Below, one piece after another: positions 53,081 to 61,611 of a stretch of 64,000 nucleotides of DNA (position 1 is its first letter; each line of letters starts with the position of its first letter). Where the stretch lies: positions 1-64,000 of the forward strand of contig NZ_JAPWHE010000010.1 of assembly GCF_027214045.1 (NCBI RefSeq). The letters run 5' to 3'. Source of the DNA: Castellaniella denitrificans (GTDB lineage Bacteria > Pseudomonadota > Gammaproteobacteria > Burkholderiales > Burkholderiaceae_B). Position numbers and translations under genes: made by a program. The notes under the pieces were generated by a model. The model was not told the origin of the DNA. It made no database searches and was given only the letters and a program-made list of their open reading frames with translations.

Positions 53081-53483
53081 GCATCTGGGATTCCGCCAAG
53101 GTCACCGCTCTATGCGATCACCCAACTTCTGGAAGCCTACGATGCACCGGAACTGATCGCCGGGCTCGGAGGTATGCAACATTGGGGCCATCGTTCTAGC
53201 CAGCGCCGGAAATCCTCAAGCGCCGTTTAAGGAGAACTCCAGGCCCATGGAATTTCGACGAACGTTCGAGGCGGCCCGCAAGGGTGGTATCGACCTGAAC
53301 CCAGAACAAAGGGAGCGACTGGCTCAACAGTGAGACTGTATCTGGACCGCGTTTTTTGGTGTAGCGTCGGCCTCTGAAAAACCCTGATTGATGAGCGCAG
53401 ACGAGAGGATTACTTTCTGATGGAAGGTAACAAAGCGTTATGATCGTGTGAAAATATTTTTAGCAGGGAAGACGGAGAGGATT
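53081..53483. other. 400-bp region with coding fragments, no intact gene
   Basis: Short open stretches look coding in different frames: YAITQLLEAYDAPELIAGLGG (about 53113-53175, quoted 1 residue over a short motif length is avoided by noting only its core ITQLLEAYDAPELIAG), and MEFRRTFEAARKGGIDLNPE ending at TGA 53332-53334 with AGGAG before its ATG at 53248. The frame changes between them suggest a decayed small gene. No promoter was identified with confidence. Confidence 0.4.
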
Positions 53484-54638
53484 ATGCAGGAATTTAGGCG
53501 ACGTATTGAGAATCATATCGAACACGTCAAGAATGTCGGCGCGCATTGCACGACCGAAGAAACTACCAAACAGGCATTAATTCTTCCACTGCTCGATATC
53601 TTGGGTTTCAGTCCCTACGATCCGACCAAGGTCAAGGCTGAGTACGGCGCAGACTTTCCGGGGGCCAAGGCAAGTGAGCGCGTCGACTATGCACTGTTCA
53701 GCAACGGCATTCCCGTACTGTTCATCGAGGCCAAGGCCTATGCGGCCAATCTGACGAATCACTGCCCTCAGCTCTCACGCTACTACAACGCCACACCCGA
53801 GGTCGCCGTCGCTGCAATCACCAACGGCCGGGAGTGGCGGTTTTTCACAGACTTGGACAATCGCAACATCATGGACCGCGACCCGTTCCTGGTGGTCGAT
53901 TTCACCGGTGAAACTGAAGACATTGCCGAGCAGCTTGAGCGCTTCCACTATGACCACCTGGAGCCTGACGCGCTACGCGCCCTGGCGGAAGAAAACGTCT
54001 ACCTGCACGCTTTCAAGGATGCCATCACCTCTGCGCTGCGTGACTGCGACCTGGACTTTGTGAAATACGTCGCCACTCGCTCGGGTACACAACGAACCAT
54101 GACCAGCAAGTTCTTGGAGAGCATTCAATCGATCGTCAAGCAGGCGGTAGCTCAATCCGTCAGTTCTATGGTGGCCACCAGCCTGTCGGCACCAGAGGTT
54201 ATACCGGCCGCAGTCCCCGTGGAGGTTGTGGCGGATGAAGACGCTCCTGTCGTAGATCCAGAAAACGATCGCATCATTACTACTGCGGATGAACGCAATC
54301 TGTTCAAAATCTGCTGCGACATCCTGCCGGGAGAGTATCTCCAGGCCCGAGACACTGAGTCCTATTTCTCAATCGTGCATGGGGGAAAATCTAACCGCTG
54401 GCTGTTCCGGTTCTGGGGTGACAAAAAACATCCAGCCGTGCAGTTCATTGTGTCATTGACCGATACTCACCGTTCAGAGATCGCGCGCGCGGGCTTGCAG
54501 ATCGGCGCCAGCGACCAAGTCCTGCTCGACAAACCCGAGAACCTGTACCGCTTGGTCGGGATAGTGGGCGATGCTCTGGCCTACTGCAAGGACGATGAGA
54601 ATTTCCGAAGAAAGGGGCGCGGTGGAGATACTGAGTAG
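53484..54638 (+). CDS. Orphan nuclease-domain protein, HsdR N-terminal type
   Basis: A 384-aa protein. The N-terminal ~150 residues match the type I restriction R-subunit N domain with a PD-(D/E)XK pattern: ERVDYALF then IPVLFIEAKAYA. The C-terminal half is unlike a helicase, and no hsdM or hsdS is nearby. ATG 53484 follows GGAGAGG; a GTG at 53448 is an alternative. It may be a stand-alone defence nuclease or a remnant in an integration hotspot. Confidence 0.75.
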   Translation: MQEFRRRIENHIEHVKNVGAHCTTEETTKQALILPLLDILGFSPYDPTKVKAEYGADFPGAKASERVDYALFSNGIPVLFIEAKAYAANLTNHCPQLSRYYNATPEVAVAAITNGREWRFFTDLDNRNIMDRDPFLVVDFTGETEDIAEQLERFHYDHLEPDALRALAEENVYLHAFKDAITSALRDCDLDFVKYVATRSGTQRTMTSKFLESIQSIVKQAVAQSVSSMVATSLSAPEVIPAAVPVEVVADEDAPVVDPENDRIITTADERNLFKICCDILPGEYLQARDTESYFSIVHGGKSNRWLFRFWGDKKHPAVQFIVSLTDTHRSEIARAGLQIGASDQVLLDKPENLYRLVGIVGDALAYCKDDENFRRKGRGGDTE

Positions 54639-54684
54639 CCGCGCCTTCTGGCGTGGCGGGCTTGGGAGTAGACAGTAACCCCGT

Positions 54685-54855
54685 CTATCGACCCCGCGCC
54701 GAGCCGCGTCCCGTTGGCATGCGGCTATGCACAGACTTGGCGCTTTTGATCCCTGAGTTGCCGCCCAGTCCAGGCCAACGCGGCTGTTTCGGCACGGCCT
54801 TGGGATTTGCGGGCTTCACCGCCTCTTGCATCCGATCTTTATCTTTCTTGTCCAT
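54685..54855 (-). CDS. Small basic protein (56 aa)
   Basis: A 56-aa frame (MDKKDKDRMQEAVKPANPKA, ending GRGSARGR), rich in Lys, Arg, Pro and Gly, with AGGGA 5 nt before ATG 54855. It resembles a disordered nucleic-acid-binding peptide. It lies downstream of the cold-shock gene on the same strand. Family not recognised. Confidence 0.5.
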   Translation of the reverse strand: MDKKDKDRMQEAVKPANPKAVPKQPRWPGLGGNSGIKSAKSVHSRMPTGRGSARGR

Positions 54856-55032
54856 TTCTTCCCTGCTGTCAGTGACCGGAACGAATTTGTTTCAGTCAGT
54901 TCATCAGCATAGACCACATCGCGTAATAAATCTTCGTTTACTTGCGAACGATCAACGCCTGCACGACCGGAATCTGAGCACCAGCCGGGTCCGATCCGGA
55001 GTGCGGCTGTCGGAAATCTCGGCGCCCAATGC

Positions 55033-55067
55033 AAAAGGCCGAGCCCAATGTTTCAAGGAGCTCGGCC
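55033..55067 (-). terminator. Terminator of cold-shock gene
   Basis: On the minus strand GGCCGAGC and GCTCGGCC (55067-55060 and 55044-55037) form an 8-bp stem followed by TTTT. Confidence 0.8.
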
Positions 55068-55113
55068 TCATATGGCCACTCTATTTGCCCGCCGGTTCAG
55101 GCGAGCAGAGCGA

Positions 55114-55323
55114 TCAAACTATTTGGATGTTTGATGCTTGCGGGCCTTTTTGGCCCTGCGTTGCTACAAACGAAACTCGCTGGTTTTCTTCGAGGCTTTT
55201 ATGACCAGAGCCTTGAATTTCGCTGTAATGCGCAAAGAGGTCCTTGCCGCCCGACTCGGGCATGATAAAGCCGAAGCCCTTGTCGTTGTTGAACCACTTC
55301 ACGATACCGATTTCTGTTTTCAA
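55114..55323 (-). CDS. Cold-shock protein (CspA family), TTG start
   Basis: A 69-aa OB-fold RNA chaperone: [15 protein letters not shown] contains RNP-1 (KGFGFI), and [10 protein letters not shown] contains a variant RNP-2 (usually DVFVH). A TTG at 55323 gives the standard [11 protein letters not shown]-terminus with AGGA 9 nt upstream; a longer ATG-started frame would add 15 atypical residues. The TTG start may keep expression low. Confidence 0.9.
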   Translation of the reverse strand: MKTEIGIVKWFNNDKGFGFIMPESGGKDLFAHYSEIQGSGHKSLEENQRVSFVATQGQKGPQASNIQIV

Positions 55324-55572
55324 TGTAAATCCTAATTTTTTGGAAGGGAAAAATATCCCCACGGCCACTATGGGGGCTGGAACACATTAAAGCCAGCACT
55401 GTTACCAAATAACGCCCTTCTGCCTCAACGGCGGCACGCGCGCCCACAGGAGGTGTAACTCTGACATCCGCTGCCATCGCGCAGCCGCCGGGACCCGGGT
55501 AGTCAGACTGCCGACCAGGCCGCACGCTGTCCCATTGATGCGCAGGGGCCTGACACCGACGCAAAGCCGCAA

Positions 55573-56439
55573 TCAGCCCTCTCGTCGCCCCCGCGCGGCG
55601 CGTTCTTTTTCCACCCGCTCCGTCACATCGCGCGCCATGGCGACCGAGCCGATCGCCGCGCCGGCATCGTCCCGGACCATCGCGAAGGTCATCTCCACAT
55701 AGCACTTGCCGCCGTCCTTTCTCAAGCCCCGTGTCAGGGTCGGATGGCCCTGGAGCTTCATCCGGCCGCTGGCGAGTGCGGCATGATACCCGGCCCAGTG
55801 GGCGGCGCGCAGATGTTCCGGGATGATCAGGTCCAGACTGGCGCCCAGCGCCTCTTCCGGCGAAAAACCGAACAGCCGGCTCGCCGCCGGGTTCCAGCGC
55901 ACGATCCTGCCGTCACGATCGGCATAGATCAGGGCGTCGGTCGTCTGCGCCACGATCCGTTCCGCCAGGTCCCCGGGCTCCTGCGCGGCATCGCGAATGT
56001 CGCTCAGGATGCGGCAGAACAGGGCCGCCGGCAGCGAAGTCCGTTCCGGCTCCGGCGCTTCGCCGGTCTGGTGCAGGATGTCCAGGCCCCGGGTCGATGC
56101 CAGCACACGGCGCAGGCCCTCGTTCTGGACGAAGCGCGCGCGCAGCGCCCGCTCGACCAGCCGGTGATGCGCATCGGATCCAAATTCAATCTGTGCCCCG
56201 CCCCAATAAGCGAACCGCTTGTCCGCCCCCTGGCCGCAGGCCTTGGCTTCCCAGGCCGACGACACAAAGGCCCGCTCCCTGGCCGGGTGCCCCGGGGGAA
56301 ACTTGATGCCCTGGATGAAGCCCTCCACGGAGGCCAGCGACACACCATCCAGCTCGAACGGCGACAGGCTGAAGTTGGACAGTGCGACGCCGCGCCATTC
56401 ATCGGACGTGAACGCGACATTGATCGTCTTGCGGGTCAT
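55573..56439 (-). CDS. NADAR-PAS fusion protein
   Basis: A 288-aa protein. Residues ~10-125 look like a NADAR (YbiA-type) domain: LSNFSLSPFELDGVSLASVE then GFIQGIKF, and RFAYWGGAQIEFGS. Residues ~165-280 are a PAS domain (TTDALIYADRDGRIVRWNPA; FGFSPEEALG; GSVAMARDVTERVEKERAAR). NADAR proteins act on ADP-ribose-linked or riboflavin-pathway N-glycosides. PAS binds small ligands or senses redox. No output domain follows. The fusion is unusual. Confidence 0.7.
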   Translation of the reverse strand: MTRKTINVAFTSDEWRGVALSNFSLSPFELDGVSLASVEGFIQGIKFPPGHPARERAFVSSAWEAKACGQGADKRFAYWGGAQIEFGSDAHHRLVERALRARFVQNEGLRRVLASTRGLDILHQTGEAPEPERTSLPAALFCRILSDIRDAAQEPGDLAERIVAQTTDALIYADRDGRIVRWNPAASRLFGFSPEEALGASLDLIIPEHLRAAHWAGYHAALASGRMKLQGHPTLTRGLRKDGGKCYVEMTFAMVRDDAGAAIGSVAMARDVTERVEKERAARGRREG

Positions 56440-56542
56440 GCATCATCTCCATCGGTGAAAAGCGACTGTAGCGCATGCCACCGCATTCGCCTCACCGATC
56501 CCCGCGGCGGTCCGTCGCGCGCCCGGCCACGCGCGATCCCGG

Positions 56543-57214
56543 CTACTCCGCCCGTTCCAGCACGATCACCCGGGCGGGCGGCAGGTTGGCCCAGACAATC
56601 GGGTCGTCGCGTACGGAAAACCCTTCCGACAGCCCGACGGCGGGCAGGCCTTTGAGGATATAGGTGAACTGTACCAATGTGCCGCCCGGCGCCAGCAGCA
56701 GCCGGCATTGATCAAGCACGGCGGATACGACGGCCGGATCCAGGGAACGCAGCGGCAGGCTGGAAACAATGGTGTCGACCGGCCGTTCTTGGGCGCTTTC
56801 ATCGAGCACCTCCGACAGCCGGGCCGCATCGCCCTCCAGGATCGTCAATTCGGGAAAGCGCCGGCGCAGATGCCGCGCGAACGCCGGCGAGCGCTCCACC
56901 ACGCGCAGGCGCTCCGCAGGGACGCCCCGTTCAAGCAGCGCCCGGGTCACCACGCCGGTGCCGGCCCCCAGTTCCACCACCAGGCCGTCGCTCCGGGGAT
57001 CGACCGACGCCGCCATGGCGCGCGCCAGGCGCGCCGAGCTGGGCCAGACCGCCCCGACCACGGCGGGCGACTCCAGAAGCTCACGCAGAAAAAGTCCCGA
57101 TGGCGCCGCCCGGATTCCATCGGCCAATCGGCGTGTGTCGGCCAGATACCGCAACCCCATGGACCGCACCCCCTCGATCAGGGGCAACAGCGCGATTCCC
57201 GCGTTCTTCAACAT
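56543..57214 (-). CDS. SAM methyltransferase, phospholipid N-methyltransferase-like
   Basis: A 223-aa class I methyltransferase: motif I VVELGAGTGVVTRALLERGV, acidic motif VVERSPAF, and IVSSLPLRSLDP. The opening (SGLFLRELLESPAVVGAVWP) is typical of PmtA-like enzymes that methylate phosphatidylethanolamine. rRNA dimethylase relatives are the alternative. Confidence 0.75.
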   Translation of the reverse strand: MLKNAGIALLPLIEGVRSMGLRYLADTRRLADGIRAAPSGLFLRELLESPAVVGAVWPSSARLARAMAASVDPRSDGLVVELGAGTGVVTRALLERGVPAERLRVVERSPAFARHLRRRFPELTILEGDAARLSEVLDESAQERPVDTIVSSLPLRSLDPAVVSAVLDQCRLLLAPGGTLVQFTYILKGLPAVGLSEGFSVRDDPIVWANLPPARVIVLERAE

Positions 57215-57247
57215 GGAATCCCCTTTCCGTCCTCAATGGAAAAGACT

Positions 57248-58234
57248 CTAATTCGCCGCCATCCGGCTGTCCAGGACTCGCCGCAAGCGCACCGCGTCGC
57301 CGAAGCGCGAGCCGCTCATACCCTGTGCGTTGAGCAGCACCATGGCCAGGTTGCGACCGCCGAGCCGGACCATCATCACCAGGCAGTCGCCGGCCTCGCG
57401 GGTGGTGCCGGTCTTGGACGCCAGAATGTCCCAGCGGGGCCGGCCCACCAGCATGTTGGTATTGTGGAATGTCCGCCCGTCGACGCTGTACCGGGCATCC
57501 GTGGTGAACTCGCCGATCAATGGCTGGCGGGATGCCGCATGCACGAGCCTGGCCAGATCCCTGGCCGAGGACACATTCTCATTGGACAGGCCGATGGGTT
57601 CGACGAATCGGGAATCATTCATGCCCAGCACGGTCGCCCGGGCGTTCATCGCCTCGACGAAGGCCGTCATGCCGCCCGGATAGGTCCGCCCCAGCGCATG
57701 CGCCGCGCTGTTTTCGGACGAGGCCAGCGCCAGGTGCAGCAGATCGACGCGGCTCAGGCGCGCGCCGGCGGCCAGGCGCGAGGGCAGTTCACTGGGCACG
57801 CCGACGTCGCTGGCATCGATGGTGATCATCTCGTCCATGGGCAGGCGTGCATCGACCACCACCAGTGCCGTCATCAGCTTGACGATGGAGGCGATCGGCC
57901 TCACGACATCCGCGTCGCGCGCGAACAGGACCTCGGCCCTGTCCATGTCCTCCACGAAGATCGTGGTCGACCTGAGCTTTCCGATTTCACCGGCCGGATC
58001 GCGCGTGATCAAGGGCGCCTTGACGGCGGCATCCGGGTCCAGCGCTTCGCGCGGCGCGCCCCAGCGCATCGCGGCGACACGCCGACCATAGCCGTGCTGA
58101 CAGATCGGCAGGGCGGGCTGGGCATTGCAGGGGTGGAAATTGGCGGCCTGGGCCAGCGCCGGAGACGGTCGGCCTGCACCCGCGACCATGGCAAGGATCG
58201 CCGTCATGAGGAAGATCGCCCGCTGTCCAGCCAT
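57248..58234 (-). CDS. pbpG: D-alanyl-D-alanine endopeptidase (PbpG-like)
   Basis: A ~328-aa periplasmic penicillin-binding protein of the S11 family. Motifs: SIVK (catalytic Ser), SEN, and KTGTT. A signal peptide (FLMTAILAMVAGAGRPSPALA) precedes it. It cleaves cross-links during wall growth. ATG 58234 is preferred over a TTG 45 bases upstream, since it gives a normal signal peptide. Confidence 0.9.
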   Translation of the reverse strand: MAGQRAIFLMTAILAMVAGAGRPSPALAQAANFHPCNAQPALPICQHGYGRRVAAMRWGAPREALDPDAAVKAPLITRDPAGEIGKLRSTTIFVEDMDRAEVLFARDADVVRPIASIVKLMTALVVVDARLPMDEMITIDASDVGVPSELPSRLAAGARLSRVDLLHLALASSENSAAHALGRTYPGGMTAFVEAMNARATVLGMNDSRFVEPIGLSNENVSSARDLARLVHAASRQPLIGEFTTDARYSVDGRTFHNTNMLVGRPRWDILASKTGTTREAGDCLVMMVRLGGRNLAMVLLNAQGMSGSRFGDAVRLRRVLDSRMAAN

Positions 58235-58417
58235 GCCGCCCCCAATCCGCCGGCGCGGCGCAAAGCCGCGCGGCGACAAGACATCAGTTTTGGGACTATC
58301 TTACTCCCGCCGGCGCGACGCGCCGAGACGGGAATCACCGCATGCCCTGCCACAGCCGATGCAATGCATGCTGCATGCTTACCGAGGGCGCGGGGAGGCG
58401 GCCGGCATCCTAAATGA

Positions 58418-58451
58418 CAAGGGCCCGCAGAGAAAACTCTGCAGGCCCTTG
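58418..58451 (-). terminator. Hairpin downstream of tRNA-Pro
   Basis: A 15-bp stem with one mismatch (58418-58432 with 58437-58451) and a 4-nt loop, beginning 7 bp after the tRNA 3' end. The T-rich part after it is short (TCATTTA). Confidence 0.65.
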
Positions 58452-58458
58452 ATAATGC

Positions 58459-58537
<79 letters not shown>

Positions 58538-58563
58538 AGAACGTGATTCTAGCATAGAAATTT

Positions 58564-60420
58564 TTACACCGCTTGCGGCGCGGGTTGCGGATGGGGCCGT
58601 CTGCGCTCGACGTACAGGCAGGGACCGGCGTGTTTTTTTGCCTGGGCCTTGGCCTCGCTGGCCGCCTGGGCGATCTGGTGGCGCGACTGGTAGGCGCCAG
58701 GCTCGACCGGCACGGCGCCCAGCGACAGCGTGGGCAGTCCGTAATGGCGGCGATGGCCGAGACGATCTTCGGCCTCGTAGCCGCCGTCCACCGTCTGTCC
58801 GGTCTCTTCCAGCAGACGCATCATCCCCAGGGAAAAATCGCCCAGCATGGCTTCGCACCGTGCCCGCCAGTCCGGGCTGCGGAACAGCAGGATGAAGTCG
58901 TCGCCGCCGATATGGCCCAGGAAGTCCCGGCCGGCATCGGTATGCGCCGACAGGATCCGGCCCAATAGCTGGATCACGTCATCGCCGCAGCGGTAGCCGA
59001 ATACGTCGTTGAAGGGCTTGAAGTGGTCCAGGTCGGCATGGCACACCACGAAAGGCTGCCCATCGGCCAGGAAACGCTGGACCCGCCTGTCGATGGGGAC
59101 GTTGCCCGGCAGTTGCGTCAAGGGGTTGGCGTGCTGCGCGGCACGCAGCTGCAGCCGGTTGAGTGCCTGCAGGAGATCCTGGCTGGCGCCGATGCCCAGG
59201 TAGCGTCCCCGCCCCGTGATGATGAAATCGCTGGCCAACTGATGGCCCTCGGCCTCGGCCAGCCAGCGGCTGAGCGTCATCAGCGGCGTGTGCATGTCCA
59301 CGATCAGCGGCGAGGCGTCCATGAACAGACGGCAGGGTTTGGGGCCATACAGTTCGCGCTGATACGGCAGCGAGAAACGCTCGATCAGACTGGCCCGGGT
59401 CAGCACGCCGACCGGCACCTCCCCGTCCACCACGGGAATGGTGTGCAGTTCGGAATGGCGCCGGAACAGGTCGAACACCGCCTCGTTGGGCATGTTGGAC
59501 GATACGCACGGCACGCGGCGCAACAGTTGCAGCGCCCTGCCCTCGACCCCGTCGTGTGCCGGGTCGAATTCCAGGCCGCCTCGCGAATCGGCAAGCCGGC
59601 GTTCCGCCAGGCTGGCGGTCAGATCGGACCAGCGCGTCCGGGAAGGCTCGGCCGCGGGCCGTTCGATATAGTAGCCTTGGGCGCAGGCCACCCCCAAGTC
59701 GGCGACGCAGGCCAGTTCGTCCAGCGTCTCGACGCCTTCGGCGACGACGACGGCGCCGGCCACGGTGGCGATGTCGCAGACCGAACGCAAGACCTGCTGG
59801 CGCAGCAGATCGTCCTGGATGCCGGCCGTGAAGACCTTGTCGGTCTTGATGAACTCGGGCCGCAGATCCAGCCAGCGCCCCAGGTTGGACAATCCCGATC
59901 CCAGGTCGTCGATGGCGAACTGGACGCCTCTGACCCGCAACCGGGTGACGGCCGGAGGCAGGTCCGCCCAGCATTCGCCCTGGTCCTGCTCGGTGATTTC
60001 GATCACCAGTCGACCGGGATCCAGGCCGGACTCGGCCAGCAACACAGCCAGATCCAGCGCCCCGTCGGCCGCGTGCAGCAAGGCCATGGGGCTGACGTTC
60101 AGGAACAACCGGCCCGGCAGGTTCAGCGCCGCGAAGCGGCGCACCACCTCGCGGCAGGCGCGGTGTTCGACCTGGATGCCCAGGTGGCGCGCACGCGCCG
60201 CCTCGAACAGGCGGTCCGGCGCCCGGAGCGGACTGCCCTGCGGGCCCCGGATGAGTCCTTCGTACCCCAGCAGCGTCCCTTCCCGCATCCACAGGATGGG
60301 CTGGAAGACGGCGCTCAGATCCCCATGAAGCAGCAGGGTGGCCACAACGTCCGCTCCCCCGGGGCGGTCATGATCGATCATCGGCGGCTCGCACAACTCG
60401 GGATCCAGGGCAAGAGACAT
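58564..60420 (-). CDS. EAL-CBS-GGDEF cyclic-di-GMP protein
   Basis: A ~618-aa cytosolic signalling protein. The EAL domain (about 35-260) keeps YEGLIRG, NVSPMAL, EITEQ, IDDLGSGLSN, FIKTDKVF and AEGVET, so phosphodiesterase activity is plausible. A CBS pair (about 310-430) contains HTIPVVDGEVPVGVLTRASL. The GGDEF domain (about 450-600) has GGDDF instead of GGDEF and HADLDHFKPFND. Start ATG 60420; a GTG at 60429 is also possible. It likely turns c-di-GMP over in response to nucleotides bound at CBS. Confidence 0.9.
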   Translation of the reverse strand: MSLALDPELCEPPMIDHDRPGGADVVATLLLHGDLSAVFQPILWMREGTLLGYEGLIRGPQGSPLRAPDRLFEAARARHLGIQVEHRACREVVRRFAALNLPGRLFLNVSPMALLHAADGALDLAVLLAESGLDPGRLVIEITEQDQGECWADLPPAVTRLRVRGVQFAIDDLGSGLSNLGRWLDLRPEFIKTDKVFTAGIQDDLLRQQVLRSVCDIATVAGAVVVAEGVETLDELACVADLGVACAQGYYIERPAAEPSRTRWSDLTASLAERRLADSRGGLEFDPAHDGVEGRALQLLRRVPCVSSNMPNEAVFDLFRRHSELHTIPVVDGEVPVGVLTRASLIERFSLPYQRELYGPKPCRLFMDASPLIVDMHTPLMTLSRWLAEAEGHQLASDFIITGRGRYLGIGASQDLLQALNRLQLRAAQHANPLTQLPGNVPIDRRVQRFLADGQPFVVCHADLDHFKPFNDVFGYRCGDDVIQLLGRILSAHTDAGRDFLGHIGGDDFILLFRSPDWRARCEAMLGDFSLGMMRLLEETGQTVDGGYEAEDRLGHRRHYGLPTLSLGAVPVEPGAYQSRHQIAQAASEAKAQAKKHAGPCLYVERRRPHPQPAPQAV

Positions 60421-60573
60421 GAAAGGCACAGCGGGTCAAATTGCAATACCGCGTACCTTAAATGAAATTCATGACAGGAGGATGACCCCGCCGATGGCCA
60501 TGCTGCGAAAGATCAAACACTTCGGTCCACGGGATCCGATCTCCTGCGGCGCACAAGCCCTGCGTGCAAAAGA

Positions 60574-61131
60574 CTACAGCAGGCCCAGTTGCAGTCGCGC
60601 GGGCTCGCTGATCATTTCGCGGCTCCAGGGGGGATCCCAGACCAGGTCGACCGCGGCTTCGTCCACGCCTTCGATGTTGAGCAGCTTGTTGCGGGCCTCG
60701 TCGGCGATCATGGTGCCCATGCCGCAGCCGGCCGCCGTCAGGGTCATCTTGATCTCGATGCGGAAACGGTCCTGGACGCTGGCGGGCACGACTTTGCATT
60801 CGTACACCAGCCCCAGATTCACGATGTCCACGGGGATTTCCGGGTCATAGCAGGTGGACAGCATGGCCCAGGCGGCTTCTTCCACGGACTCGGCCGTGGC
60901 GGGGCCCTGGTGGACATGCTTGACCTCCTCGACCGGCTCGAAGCCCAGGGCATCGCCGTCCTTGCCCTCGATGCGGTAAAGGTTCCCCTCGACCATGACG
61001 GTGTAGGTGCCACCCAGCTGCTGGGTGATGACGGCCTCGCAGCCGGCCTCGATGGTGACGGGCGAGCCGTAGGGGACGGTGACCGCCGGGCAGTCCCGGT
61101 TGACGATCACTTCCTGACGATTGAAGCTCAT
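60574..61131 (-). CDS. sufT: SUF-associated maturation protein SufT
   Basis: A 185-aa protein with a C-terminal DUF59/MIP18 domain: STCYDPEIPVDIVNLGLVYE and LTAAGCGMG (conserved Cys). The N-terminal extension is typical of SufT. It helps Fe-S cluster maturation. It is the last gene of the suf operon here. Confidence 0.92.
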   Translation of the reverse strand: MSFNRQEVIVNRDCPAVTVPYGSPVTIEAGCEAVITQQLGGTYTVMVEGNLYRIEGKDGDALGFEPVEEVKHVHQGPATAESVEEAAWAMLSTCYDPEIPVDIVNLGLVYECKVVPASVQDRFRIEIKMTLTAAGCGMGTMIADEARNKLLNIEGVDEAAVDLVWDPPWSREMISEPARLQLGLL

Positions 61132-61154
61132 GAGGTTACCTTTGGTTCATCGCG

Positions 61155-61607
61155 TTATTCAGTGACAGCCGTATCGCCCGCCCGGGTGATGGCGTTGTGC
61201 AGGGTATGCCAGGCCAGAGTGGCGCATTTCACCCGCGACGGGAATTCGCGCACCCCGGACAGGACTTCGAGTTTGCCCAGGTCGCAGTCCGGGTGGGCCT
61301 CGGTCAGCATGGCATGGATGTCGCGGAACAGCGCCTCGACCTGTTCGACCGGCTGACCGCGCACGGCCTCGGTCATCAGGGAAGCGGACGCCGTGGAAAT
61401 GGCGCAGCCGTGACCGATGAAGCTGACGTCCTGGACGATGCCGTCGCTGACCTTGGCGTAGACCGTCAACTGGTCGCCGCACAGCGGATTGTGCCCGTCG
61501 GCGCGGTGCGACGCATCGTCCATCGCATGGAAGTTGCGCGGCTTGCGGTTGTGATCGAAGATGACTTCCTGGTACAGGTCGCGCAGGCCGTCGTCGTTAT
61601 CCCTCAT
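61155..61607 (-). CDS. sufU: Sulfur-transfer scaffold SufU
   Basis: A ~150-aa IscU-like protein with its three cysteines: CGDQLTVY, GHGCAIS and VKCATLAWHTL. The ~19-residue insertion before the third Cys (GQPVEQVEALFRDIHAML) marks SufU rather than IscU. It receives sulfur from SufS, located just upstream. ATG 61607 is preferred over a TTG 15 bases earlier. Confidence 0.92.
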   Translation of the reverse strand: MRDNDDGLRDLYQEVIFDHNRKPRNFHAMDDASHRADGHNPLCGDQLTVYAKVSDGIVQDVSFIGHGCAISTASASLMTEAVRGQPVEQVEALFRDIHAMLTEAHPDCDLGKLEVLSGVREFPSRVKCATLAWHTLHNAITRAGDTAVTE

Positions 61608-61611
61608 CGGT

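Noticed and set aside
54653-55204. A 183-codon plus-strand frame overlapping the cold-shock gene
   Set aside because: It covers the cold-shock terminator and coding region in antisense and lacks a ribosome site; a better small gene lies on the minus strand at 54685-54855.
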